A DNA stretch of 64,000 nt. It comes from JBDSKH01 sp035556655 (GTDB lineage Bacteria > Actinomycetota > Actinomycetes > Actinomycetales > Microbacteriaceae). Position numbers and translations under genes: made by a program. The DNA lies in assembly GCA_035556655.1 (NCBI GenBank), contig DATMFW010000069.1, forward strand, positions 33,044 to 97,043, in the 5' to 3' direction. This document shows, piece after piece, positions 15,627-23,550 of this stretch; the stretch's first letter is position 1, and each line of letters starts with the position of its first letter. The notes under the pieces were generated by a model. That model searched no databases. It worked only from the letters and a program-made list of their open reading frames with translations, and was not told the origin of the DNA.

Positions 15627-16628
15627 ATGGCCGTCGTCACCATCCGCCAGCTGCTCGACAGCGGCGTGCACTTCGGGCACCAGACCCGACGCTGGAACCC
15701 GAAGGTCAAGCGCTTCATCCTGACCGAGCGCTCCGGCATCCACATCATCGACCTGCAGCAGTCGCTGGCCTACATCGACAAGGCGTACGACTTCGTCAAA
15801 GAGACGGTCGCCCACGGCGGCACCGTGCTGTTCGTCGGCACCAAGAAGCAGGCGCAGGAGGCGGTGGCCGAGCAGGCGACCCGCGTCGGCCAGCCGTTCG
15901 TCAACCAGCGCTGGCTGGGCGGTCTGCTGACCAACTTCCAGACCGTCTCCAAGCGCCTCGCGCGCATGAAGGAGCTCGAGGAGATCGACTTCGAGGACAC
16001 CACCAAGGGGTTCACGAAGAAAGAGCTGCTCATCAAGAAGCGCGAGCTCGACAAGCTGCACAAGACCCTGGGCGGTATCCGCAACCTGACCAAGACGCCG
16101 AGCGCGATCTGGGTCATCGACGCCAAGCGCGAGCACCTGGCCGTCAACGAGGCGACCAAGCTGGGCATCCCGGTGATCGGCATCCTCGACACCAACGCCG
16201 ACCCGGACGAGCTCCAGTACCCGATCCCCGGCAACGACGACGCGATCCGCTCGGTGGGCCTGCTCACGCGCATCATCGCCGACGCCGCGGCCGAGGGCCT
16301 CGTGCAGCGCCACAACGCCGCGCCGGCCGAGGGCAACGTCAGCGCCGTCGAGCCGCTCGCCGAGTGGGAGGCCGAGCTGCTGCACGCCTCCGAGAACCCG
16401 CAATCGACCGCCGAGAAGATCGAGGCCGTCGACGGCGCCGTCACCGAGGCACCGGGTGCCGAGGCCGAGAAGGTCGCCGAGGTCGTCGCCGCCGAGACGC
16501 CGATCGAAGAGAACGACGCGGACGCCGCCGTCGCCGAGAAGAAGGCCCCGGCCAAGAAGCCGGCCGCCAAGAAGGCTCCGGCCAAGAAGGCCGACGCCGA
16601 CGCCCCGGCCGACGCCGACTCGAAGTAA
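15627..16628 (+). CDS. rpsB: 30S ribosomal protein S2
   Basis: 333 aa. Canonical S2 spans residues 1-235: LLDSGVHFGHQTRRWNPKV, FVNQRWLGGLLTNFQTV and GIPVIGILDTNADPDELQYP. Residues 255-333 form a long tail, first Glu/Ala-rich, then a Lys-Ala-Pro stretch (KKAPAKKPAAKKAPAKK) resembling histone H1 tails, which may add RNA contacts. Operon with tsf. Confidence 0.98.
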   Translation: MAVVTIRQLLDSGVHFGHQTRRWNPKVKRFILTERSGIHIIDLQQSLAYIDKAYDFVKETVAHGGTVLFVGTKKQAQEAVAEQATRVGQPFVNQRWLGGLLTNFQTVSKRLARMKELEEIDFEDTTKGFTKKELLIKKRELDKLHKTLGGIRNLTKTPSAIWVIDAKREHLAVNEATKLGIPVIGILDTNADPDELQYPIPGNDDAIRSVGLLTRIIADAAAEGLVQRHNAAPAEGNVSAVEPLAEWEAELLHASENPQSTAEKIEAVDGAVTEAPGAEAEKVAEVVAAETPIEENDADAAVAEKKAPAKKPAAKKAPAKKADADAPADADSK

Positions 16629-16655
16629 GACAACAAGCCAAGTAAGGAAGCATCC

Positions 16656-17483
16656 ATGGCCAACTTCAGCCTGGAAGACGTCAAGGCCCTGCGCGAGCGC
16701 CTGGGCACCGGCATGGTCGACACCAAGAACGCTCTGGTCGAGGCCGACGGCGACATCGAGAAGGCGGTCGAGATCCTCCGCCTCAAGGGAGCGAAGGGCA
16801 ACGCCAAGCGCGCCGACCGCTCCACGAGCGAGGGCCTGATCCAGGTCATCGAGAGCGCCACGGCCGTGACGATGTTCGAGCTCGCCTGCGAGACCGACTT
16901 CGTGTCGAAGAACGAGAAGTTCATCGCGCTCGCCGAGAAGGTCGCCCAGGCGCTGGCCGACTCGGGCGCCGAGACGGTGGATGCGGCACTCGCCGTGCCC
17001 GCCGGGTCCGGCACCGTGGGCTCCCTCATCGAGGACGAGGCCGCGATCATCGGCGAGAAGGTCGAGCTGCGCCGCCTGGTGCGCCTCGCCGGCGACAAGT
17101 TCGAGGTGTACCTGCACCGCACGAGCAAGGACCTGCCGCCGCAGATCGGCGTCGTGGTCGCTTACACCGGGGATGACGCCGAGACGGCGCGTAGCATCGC
17201 GCAGCACATCTCGTTCGCCGACCCGCAGTACCTGACGCGCGACGAGGTCCCCGAGGCCGACGTCGAGAACGAGCGTCGCATCGTCGAGCAGATCAGCCGC
17301 GAGGAGGGCAAGCCGGAGGCGGCTCTGCCCAAGATCGTCGAGGGTCGCCTCGGCGCGTTCTTCAAGCAGGTCGCCCTGCTCGAGCAGGACTACGCGCGCG
17401 ACAACAAGCTGTCGATCCAGACCGTCCTGAAGGATGCCGGGCTCGGCATCACCGCGTTCGCGCGGTTCAAGGTCGGCGCCTAG
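16656..17483 (+). CDS. tsf: Elongation factor Ts
   Basis: 275 aa. Nucleotide exchange factor for EF-Tu. The N-terminal UBA-like domain has VKALRERLGTGMVDTKNALV and AVEILRLKGAKGNAKRADR, and the core has the TDFVSKNEKF motif (the TDF segment that inserts into EF-Tu). It follows rpsB by 27 nt. A dispersed palindrome and a terminator follow. Confidence 0.98.
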   Translation: MANFSLEDVKALRERLGTGMVDTKNALVEADGDIEKAVEILRLKGAKGNAKRADRSTSEGLIQVIESATAVTMFELACETDFVSKNEKFIALAEKVAQALADSGAETVDAALAVPAGSGTVGSLIEDEAAIIGEKVELRRLVRLAGDKFEVYLHRTSKDLPPQIGVVVAYTGDDAETARSIAQHISFADPQYLTRDEVPEADVENERRIVEQISREEGKPEAALPKIVEGRLGAFFKQVALLEQDYARDNKLSIQTVLKDAGLGITAFARFKVGA

Positions 17484-17514
17484 GGTCTCGATACGCGCTT
17501 CGCGCTGCTCGACC
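17484..17514 (+). repeat. Dispersed palindromic repeat, copy 1
   Basis: GGTCTCGATACGCGC...GCGCTGCTCGACC begins at the base after the tsf stop. It has the same ends and orientation logic as the copies at 26667-26703 and 46112-46182 and folds into a GC-rich hairpin. It is a REP-like intergenic element. Confidence 0.7.
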
Positions 17515-17524
17515 AGCGTTTGCT

Positions 17525-17558
17525 AGGGCCGCCTCTCACCACGGTGAGGGGCGGCCCT
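17525..17558. terminator. Bidirectional hairpin terminator, tsf / cupin gene
   Basis: Arms AGGGCCGCCTCTCAC (17525-17539) and GTGAGGGGCGGCCCT (17544-17558) pair at all 15 positions with one G-U. It lies between convergent tsf and the cupin gene; the right arm is part of the last codons of the cupin gene. No T tract follows, as is usual in high-GC actinobacteria. Confidence 0.65.
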
Positions 17559-17970
17559 CGGCGCGTTCGGAGTCGTCCGGGAACTCCGGCAGCTCATAGC
17601 CGCCGGCGCGGATGCAGATCCACGTCATCCCCGGGCCGTCGGGTGTCGCGCGCCAGGTTCGCCACACGCCCTGCCCGACGCGCACGACGGAGCCGGCCAC
17701 CACATCCACCACCTCGTCGTCGAGCCCCATCTGACCCGCCCCCTCGAGAAACAGGTACACCTCTTCGATGCGCGCGTGGCGGTGCCAGTAGCCGGCCTCT
17801 TCGCCGGGTTCGTAGGCGTTCGCCGTGATGCCCATGAACTGCATCCTCAGTTCGAAGTCGACGACGCGCCGGCCGTCGCGGGAGCTCTCGGGCTTGAACC
17901 CGCCGTAGAAACCGCGCCATTCTTCGAGCGAGCCGATCTCGGTCACCTGGTAGTCAGTCACATCCGTCAC
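17536..17970 (-). CDS. Cupin-domain protein
   Basis: 144 aa. A single cupin barrel with metal-site motifs GYWHRHARIEEVYLFLEGAG (two His and a Glu) and a second strand block GSVVRVGQGVWRTWRA in which the usual second-motif His is not evident. Small cupins serve as metal-dependent isomerases or sensors; the substrate is unknown. The start is GTG 17970, only 14 bp from the divergent pyrH ATG. Confidence 0.85.
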   Translation of the reverse strand: MTDVTDYQVTEIGSLEEWRGFYGGFKPESSRDGRRVVDFELRMQFMGITANAYEPGEEAGYWHRHARIEEVYLFLEGAGQMGLDDEVVDVVAGSVVRVGQGVWRTWRATPDGPGMTWICIRAGGYELPEFPDDSERAEGRPSPW

Positions 17971-17984
17971 GGTAACCTGAACCC

Positions 17985-18713
17985 ATGCCGAAGCGCCGCC
18001 GCGTCCTTCTGAAACTGTCGGGTGAGGCCTTCGGCGGTGGCAGCCTCGGGGTGAATCCCGATGTCGTCGGCGGAATCGCCCGCGAGATCGCCGAGGCCGC
18101 CCCGAAAGACCAGAACGATCCCGATGGTGTCGAGATCGCGATCGTGGTCGGCGGCGGCAACTTCTTCCGCGGGGCCGAGCTCAGCCAGCGCGGCATGGAC
18201 CGCGGTCGCGCCGACTACATGGGCATGCTCGGCACGGTGATGAACGCTCTCGCCCTGCAGGACTTCCTCGAGCAGGCGGGGGCCGAGGTGCGCGTGCAGT
18301 CGGCCATCGCGATGACGCAGGTCGCCGAGCCGTACATCCCGTTGCGCGCCGAGCGGCACCTCGAGAAGGGCCGCATCGTCATCTTCGGAGCGGGTGCCGG
18401 ACTGCCGTACTTCTCCACCGACACGGTCAGCGCCCAGCGCGCCCTCGAGATCGGCGCCCAGGCGGTGCTGGTGGCCAAGAACGGCGTCGACGGCGTCTAC
18501 GACGACGACCCGCGCTCGAACCCGAAGGCGAGGAAGCTCGAGCGAGTCAGCTACCAGGACGCCCTGGTCCAGGGCCTCAAGGTCGTGGACTCGACGGCGT
18601 TCAGCCTGTGCATGGACAACGGGATGCCGATGGTCGTCTTCGGCATGGAGCCCGCCGGCAACATCACGAAGGCGCTGAGGGGCGAAAAGATCGGCACCCT
18701 GGTGACGGCGTGA
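17985..18713 (+). CDS. pyrH: Uridylate kinase (UMP kinase)
   Basis: 242 aa. Phosphorylates UMP to UDP in pyrimidine synthesis. Amino-acid-kinase-fold motifs: RVLLKLSGEAFGG, IAIVVGGGNFFRG, GAGAGLPYFSTDTVSAQRAL and AKNGVDGVYDDDPR. ATG 17985 has TAACCT at 17973-17978, six nt upstream. Its end overlaps the next gene by four nt. Confidence 0.97.
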   Translation: MPKRRRVLLKLSGEAFGGGSLGVNPDVVGGIAREIAEAAPKDQNDPDGVEIAIVVGGGNFFRGAELSQRGMDRGRADYMGMLGTVMNALALQDFLEQAGAEVRVQSAIAMTQVAEPYIPLRAERHLEKGRIVIFGAGAGLPYFSTDTVSAQRALEIGAQAVLVAKNGVDGVYDDDPRSNPKARKLERVSYQDALVQGLKVVDSTAFSLCMDNGMPMVVFGMEPAGNITKALRGEKIGTLVTA

Positions 18714-19096
18714 GCGACGACGCGCAGAAGCCGATCGTTCTCCCGGCCGGGTCGGGACCGGCGACGCGGCCGCCCCGCTTCGGGGATGCCGCCGGCTCGA
18801 TCATCCTGCTGGTGCTCGCCTTCTCGGCGTATCTGATCGGCGTGATCCTGAGCTTCTTCGGCTTCCTGGTGTCGGGGGTGTGCGCCGCCCGGTCGTGCAA
18901 CGGCGATGCCGGAACCACGGCGCAGGCCATCGTCGCGGTCACCCTCGCCGTCGTGCTGCTGCTGGGGTCGGGCATCTCGATCGCGCTGATCGCGACGAAG
19001 CGCCGGGCGATCGTGGTCGCGCTGGTGACCCTGGTGCTCATCGTGGCCGGCTGGCTGGTCGGCGTCGTGGCGTTCTTCATCGCGCTCAGCTCGTGA
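18710..19096 (+). CDS. Small membrane protein downstream of pyrH
   Basis: 128 aa from GTG 18710 in a GTGA overlap with pyrH. Three membrane helices: IILLVLAFSAYLIGVILSFF, AIVAVTLAVVLLLGSGISIA and ALVTLVLIVAGWLVGVVAFF. A short extracytoplasmic loop has two Cys (CAARSCNGDAG). No family function recognised. Confidence 0.8.
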   Translation: MSDDAQKPIVLPAGSGPATRPPRFGDAAGSIILLVLAFSAYLIGVILSFFGFLVSGVCAARSCNGDAGTTAQAIVAVTLAVVLLLGSGISIALIATKRRAIVVALVTLVLIVAGWLVGVVAFFIALSS

Positions 19097-19122
19097 CGCC
19101 CCGGCCCGTGGCTCCCTAGCCC

Positions 19123-19995
19123 GTGCTCGTCGTCGCGCTGATCGTGGCGGGGGCGGTCTCCCACGCCACCTGGAATCTGCTGGCCAAGCGCGCCTCCCTC
19201 GGCGGTGCCGGATTCGTCTGGCTCACGGCGGTGGGTGCAGCGATCGTGACCGCGCCGGTGGCGATCGTCGCCGCGGTGACCGACCCGCCCGACCTCACCC
19301 TGCTGCTCGTCGCCGCGGTGGTGAGCGGCTTCATCCACATCGGCTACTTCCTGGCGTTGCAGAACGGCTACCGCCTGGGGGATGTCGGGGTGGTCTATCC
19401 GCTCGCGCGCGGCACCGGTCCGCTGCTGTCGGTGATCTTCGCGATCCTGCTGTTCGGCGAGCGGCCCGGCCTGTTCGGACTTCTCGGCGCCGGTGCGATC
19501 ATCCTCGGTGTCATGGTGATCGGGTTCGCCGGAGGCCGCGGCGGCTGGGTGGCATCGCGCGCCGGCGTGGGGTGGGGGCTGCTCACCGGGGTGGCGATCG
19601 CCTGCTACACGCTCTGGGACGCCCATGCCGTGCTGACCTGGAGCCTCGCCCCCGTGGTGCTCAGCTCGGCGATCTTCGCGGCGGAGGGCGTGCTGCTCGC
19701 CCCGCTCGTCTTGCGCTCGGCGCCCGCCCGGGCCGGAGTGCGCGCCGTGCTGCGCGAGCACCGTCTCGGGGTCGTGGCGGTGTCGGTGCTCTCCCCGCTG
19801 TCGTACATCTTCATCCTGCAGGCGATCCAGTTCGCGCCGGTGTCGATCGTGGCGCCGGCCCGCGAGGTGAGCGTGGTGCTGGTGGGACTCGCCGGATGGC
19901 TGTGGTTCCGCGAACCGCACCCGGCTCGGCGACTCGCCGGGGCCGCGATCGTCCTGATCGGCGTGATCCTGCTGGGCTGGTCGGATCATGGCTGA
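19123..19995 (+). CDS. EamA/DMT-family exporter
   Basis: 290 aa, ten-helix DMT architecture as two EamA repeats. Signatures include AVSHATWNLLAKRA in helix 1, VVYPLARGTGPLLSVIFAIL at the end of the first repeat, and FAPVSIVAPAREVSVVLVGL in the second. Likely a metabolite exporter; the substrate is unknown. The start is GTG 19123. Five bp separate it from the next gene. Confidence 0.88.
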   Translation: MLVVALIVAGAVSHATWNLLAKRASLGGAGFVWLTAVGAAIVTAPVAIVAAVTDPPDLTLLLVAAVVSGFIHIGYFLALQNGYRLGDVGVVYPLARGTGPLLSVIFAILLFGERPGLFGLLGAGAIILGVMVIGFAGGRGGWVASRAGVGWGLLTGVAIACYTLWDAHAVLTWSLAPVVLSSAIFAAEGVLLAPLVLRSAPARAGVRAVLREHRLGVVAVSVLSPLSYIFILQAIQFAPVSIVAPAREVSVVLVGLAGWLWFREPHPARRLAGAAIVLIGVILLGWSDHG

Positions 19996-20000
19996 CGAAC

Positions 20001-20810
20001 ATGTATGACGAGGACGTGCTGGCCGGCGACTGGCGTGCGCGCGGCAGGCAGAAGATCGAGACGGTGGATGCGGTGCCCGGCCTGGTCGTGGAGCTCGCCG
20101 ACGGATTCGTGGGCGCCATCGTGGCCCGCGAGAAGGGTCTGCTCACCCTCGAGGACCGGCACGGTGCCCGTCGCGTCTTCGCGCTCGGCGGCGGGTACCT
20201 CATCGACGGGGTCCCGGTGACCCTCGCGGCACCGACGGCGCGGTCGCAGGGGGCGGCGCGCACCGCATCCGGATCCCGGGTGGCGCCGCAGCAGCGCGCC
20301 CGGGTGGCCCGCGCCAGCCGGATCTACGTGGAGGGCCGGCACGACGCCGAGCTCGTCGAGAAGGTCTGGGGCGCCGACCTGCGCGCCGAGGGCGTCGTGG
20401 TGGAGTACCTCGAGGGCGTCGACAACCTGCCCGAGGTGCTGGCGCACCGCGATCCGGATGCGCGCATCGGGGTGCTCGTCGATCACCTCGTTCCGGGCAG
20501 CAAGGAGTCGCGCATCGCCGAGCAGGTCGCCGGCCCGCATGTGCTGGTGGTCGGCCATCCCTACATCGACATCTGGCAGGCCGTGAAGCCGGCGCGACTG
20601 GGTCTCGATGCCTGGCCGGTGATCCCGCGCGGCACCGACTGGAAGCACGGCGTCTGCGCGCAGCTGGGCTGGCCGCACGCCGATCAGGCCGATATCGCCG
20701 CCGCATGGCAGCGCATCCTGGGGTCGGTGCGCGACTATCGCGACCTCGAGCCGGAGCTGCTCGGTCGCGTCGAGGCGCTGATCGACTTCACCACAGCCCC
20801 CGCTGACTAA
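20001..20810 (+). CDS. DUF3097 family protein
   Basis: 269 aa, soluble. The family is actinobacterial and of unknown biochemistry. Two parts are visible: an N-terminal segment (~1-80, EDVLAGDWRARGRQKIETVD) and a Toprim-like C-terminal half with IYVEGRHDAELVEKVWG (the conserved Glu), VVEYLEGVDNLPE and IGVLVDHLVPGSKESRIAE (a D-x-D-like acidic site with one member changed to His). This suggests a nucleic-acid role; inference. Overlaps the -10 region of frr. Confidence 0.85.
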   Translation: MYDEDVLAGDWRARGRQKIETVDAVPGLVVELADGFVGAIVAREKGLLTLEDRHGARRVFALGGGYLIDGVPVTLAAPTARSQGAARTASGSRVAPQQRARVARASRIYVEGRHDAELVEKVWGADLRAEGVVVEYLEGVDNLPEVLAHRDPDARIGVLVDHLVPGSKESRIAEQVAGPHVLVVGHPYIDIWQAVKPARLGLDAWPVIPRGTDWKHGVCAQLGWPHADQADIAAAWQRILGSVRDYRDLEPELLGRVEALIDFTTAPAD

Positions 20811-20819
20811 GCTGGCCCC

Positions 20820-21371
20820 ATGATCGCTGACGTACTCGCCGAGGCCACCGAGAAGATGGACAAGGCCGTCGAGGTCTGCAAAGACGACTTCGCCACGGTG
20901 CGCACCGGCCGGGCCAACCCGGCGCTGTTCGAGAAGATCCAGGTCGACTACTACGGCACCCCGACGCCGCTGCAGCAACTCGCGAGCCTGCAGAACCCCG
21001 AGGCGCGCACGCTCATCATCACCCCGTACGACAAGTCGGCGCTGAAAGAGATCGAGAAGGCCATCGTGGCCTTCCCGAACCTCGGGGCGACGCCGAACAA
21101 CGACGGCACCATCATCCGCGTCACGATGCCGGAGCTCACCGAGGACCGGCGCAAAGAGTACGTGAAGATCGTGCGGGCGAAGGGCGAGGACGCCAAGGTC
21201 GTCATCCGCAACCTGCGCCGCAAGGCCAAGGACGACCTCGACGCCCAGAAAGAGGTCGGCGAAGACGAGATCGCGCGCGGCGAGAAGGAACTCGACGCGC
21301 TCACCAAGCAGCATGTCGACGCGATCGACGAGGCACTGAAGCGCAAGGAAGCCGAGCTGCTCGAGGTCTGA
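20820..21371 (+). CDS. frr: Ribosome recycling factor
   Basis: 183 aa. With EF-G it splits post-termination ribosomes. Family motifs: DFATVRTGRANPALFEKIQV, YYGTPTPLQQLAS, IITPYDKSALKEIEKAI and RVTMPELTEDRRKEYVKI. ATG 20820 has TAAGCT (20808-20813) six nt upstream, overlapping the previous stop. Its TGA overlaps the cdsA start by one base. Confidence 0.98.
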   Translation: MIADVLAEATEKMDKAVEVCKDDFATVRTGRANPALFEKIQVDYYGTPTPLQQLASLQNPEARTLIITPYDKSALKEIEKAIVAFPNLGATPNNDGTIIRVTMPELTEDRRKEYVKIVRAKGEDAKVVIRNLRRKAKDDLDAQKEVGEDEIARGEKELDALTKQHVDAIDEALKRKEAELLEV

Positions 21372-22306
21372 TGACGACCCCACCCGAACACCGGCGGCCG
21401 CACCCCCCGACCCGCGCCGAACTCGAGGCGCAGGCGCGCGCCGCGAAGGCGCAGTTCGACGCAACGAACGAGAAGATCCGCCAGCGCACCGGGCGCAACC
21501 TGTTCGCCGCGATCGGGGTCGGGGTGCTGCTGGGTGCTTTGCTGCTGGTCAGCCTGCTGATCTGGCCTCCGCTGTTCATCGCGTTCGGCGGCCTGCTGGT
21601 CGGGTTCACGGTGTTCGAACTGACCAGCGCGCTGCGCTACGCCGGCCGCAACGTCCCGCGCATCGCCTCGACGGTGGTCGGCCTCGTTCTGCTGCCGATC
21701 GCCTTCTTCTGGCACATCGAGGGCCTCTGGCTCGCCCTCCTCGGCGGCGTCGTGCTGATCACGCTCTACCGGACCGTCGAGCTCCTCCGGCCCAGCCACC
21801 GCACCGGCACGCGCGAGGTGCTGCTGGATATCGGGGCCGGCGCGTTCGTGCAGGTCTACGTCGCGTTCTCCGCCGGTTTCTATCTCGCCATGACGGGAGT
21901 TCCCGGCGGGCAGTGGTGGACCCTCGCGGCGCTCATCATCGTGGTCTTCACCGATGTGGGTGCCTACGCCTCGGGCCTGCGCTTCGGAAAGCACAAGCTC
22001 GCGCCGCTGATCAGCCCCGGGAAGACCTGGGAGGGCTTCGCCGGGTCGATCGTCGTCGCCGTCGCGTTCGGAGCCGTGCTCGCGCCCCTGATGCTGCAGC
22101 AGCCGTGGTGGGTGGGTGCGATCATGGGCCTGCTGCTCGCGCTCGCCGGAACCGCGGGCGACCTGACCGAGTCGCTCATCAAGCGCGATCTCGGCATCAA
22201 GGACATCTCGACCTGGCTTCCCGGGCACGGGGGCTTCCTCGACCGGCTCGACAGCATCCTGCCGAGCGCGGCCGTGGCGTACCTGATCTTCCAGGTCGCG
22301 ACCTAG
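21371..22306 (+). CDS. cdsA: Phosphatidate cytidylyltransferase
   Basis: 311 aa. Makes CDP-diacylglycerol from phosphatidate and CTP for phospholipid synthesis. A cytosolic N-terminus (1-48) precedes seven or eight membrane helices. The family signature DLTESLIKRDLGIKDISTWL followed by PGHGGFLDRLDSILPSA is intact, as is SPGKTWEGFAGS. Coupled to frr by a one-base overlap (TGATG). Confidence 0.96.
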   Translation: MTTPPEHRRPHPPTRAELEAQARAAKAQFDATNEKIRQRTGRNLFAAIGVGVLLGALLLVSLLIWPPLFIAFGGLLVGFTVFELTSALRYAGRNVPRIASTVVGLVLLPIAFFWHIEGLWLALLGGVVLITLYRTVELLRPSHRTGTREVLLDIGAGAFVQVYVAFSAGFYLAMTGVPGGQWWTLAALIIVVFTDVGAYASGLRFGKHKLAPLISPGKTWEGFAGSIVVAVAFGAVLAPLMLQQPWWVGAIMGLLLALAGTAGDLTESLIKRDLGIKDISTWLPGHGGFLDRLDSILPSAAVAYLIFQVAT

Positions 22307-22320
22307 GTACGATTGCTGTC

Positions 22321-22866
22321 GTGAGCACCACCTTCCCGCGCGCCCGCAAGCTCGGCTACGACGTCGACCAGGTCGAGGACTTCCTCGAGGACGCGCGCCG
22401 GGCCTACCACGCGCAGCCGGGCGAGGCGGTGCTGGTGACCGCCGCGGCGATCCGCCAGCAGGCCTTCACGATGAAGCGCCACGGCTACGCCCCGAGCCAC
22501 GTCGATGCCGCCCTGGAGCGCCTCGAGGACGCCTTCGCCCAGAAGGAGCGCGACAACGCGATCCGCGCGCAGGGCGGGGACGCCTGGTATTCGCAGGCCC
22601 GCGAGACCGCGCAGGTGATCCTGGATCGCGTGGTGCGCCCGCGCGGACGCCGCTTCCGCCGGGTGGGCATCTTCACCCTCGGCTACCGGGTGCGCGAGGT
22701 CGACCAGATCGCCGACCGCATCTCGGCCTACTTCCAGGCCGGGCGACCCCTGAGCATCGAAGAGCTGCGCACCGTCGCGTTCCCGGCGCAGCGCGGCGGG
22801 TACCAGGAGGCCCAGGTCGACCTGGTGATCGACACCACGATCGAGGTCATGCTCGCGGTGCGCTAG
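22321..22866 (+). CDS. Small DivIVA-like protein with two motif copies
   Basis: 181 aa. Two segments resemble the DivIVA N-terminal signature: ARKLGYDVDQVEDFLEDARR near residue 8 and TLGYRVREVDQIADRISAYF near residue 120, each with G-Y-x3-x-V-D. DivIVA-domain proteins bind curved membrane and organise cell-wall growth in actinobacteria; no long coiled coil is present here. GTG 22321 has TACGAT (22308-22313) seven nt upstream. Confidence 0.82.
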   Translation: MSTTFPRARKLGYDVDQVEDFLEDARRAYHAQPGEAVLVTAAAIRQQAFTMKRHGYAPSHVDAALERLEDAFAQKERDNAIRAQGGDAWYSQARETAQVILDRVVRPRGRRFRRVGIFTLGYRVREVDQIADRISAYFQAGRPLSIEELRTVAFPAQRGGYQEAQVDLVIDTTIEVMLAVR

Positions 22867-22923
22867 ACACCCCCGTTCCGGGTTCTGCGTTCTGCCAGGG
22901 GTGACTTGTACACTGCTGCAACT

Positions 22924-23538
22924 GTGAGCGGGTATCGGCGCCGGGGGGTGCCCACAGAATCCAGGACGGGCGCCGGTGAGGCCCCCGTCGAGCGGCACGT
23001 GCGCGCGCCGTGGTCCCTGCCCGTCTTCGCCTCGTTCGTGACCATGGGCTTCGTGCTCATCACCGCGATGCCCGGCACCTCGACCGCGCAGGCGGAGGCG
23101 CAGCGCCCCGATCCCGCGGCGCAGACGCAGAGTCTCGTGATCGCCGGCGAACGCGACGCCGATGCCCAGCGCGAGGGCGGCTACACGGTGACCGACCCGC
23201 CGAAGGCGACGGCGCCGGCGACCGGCATCCCCGACCCCGGAACGGCGCAGGCGATCGCCTACGAACTGGTGCTGGCGAAGGGCTGGAGCGGCAGCGAGTT
23301 CGACTGCCTGGTGGCGCTGTGGAATCGCGAGTCGCACTGGAACGTCTACGCGCACAACACGACCAGCGGTGCGTACGGAATCCCGCAGGCGCTGCCGGGC
23401 AGCAAGATGGCCAGCGTCGGGGCCGACTGGGCCACCAACCCGAAGACGCAGATCGTCTGGGGGCTCGGCTACATCCAGGCCCGGTACCAGACGCCATGCG
23501 GGGCGTGGGGCCATTCGGAGCGCAAGGGCTGGTACTAA
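22924..23538 (+). CDS. Secreted transglycosylase-like (SLT-fold) protein
   Basis: 204 aa. An N-terminal membrane/signal segment (SLPVFASFVTMGFVLITAMP) precedes a linker, then a C-terminal domain with CLVALWNRESHWNVYAHN, TTSGAYGIPQALPGSKM and WGLGYIQARYQTPCGAWGHS. This matches the aggregation-promoting-factor/Rpf-like lytic transglycosylase ending in actinobacteria, with the catalytic Glu in the WNRESHWN motif. A TACACT box at 22909-22914 lies nine nt before GTG 22924. Confidence 0.88.
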   Translation: MSGYRRRGVPTESRTGAGEAPVERHVRAPWSLPVFASFVTMGFVLITAMPGTSTAQAEAQRPDPAAQTQSLVIAGERDADAQREGGYTVTDPPKATAPATGIPDPGTAQAIAYELVLAKGWSGSEFDCLVALWNRESHWNVYAHNTTSGAYGIPQALPGSKMASVGADWATNPKTQIVWGLGYIQARYQTPCGAWGHSERKGWY

Positions 23539-23550
23539 TACCCTGAGCGC

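Noticed and set aside
17484..17514. Dispersed palindromes as an attachment site or insertion-sequence end
   Set aside because: No integrase, transposase or target duplication is associated; several copies lie in separate gaps, fitting a REP-like family instead.
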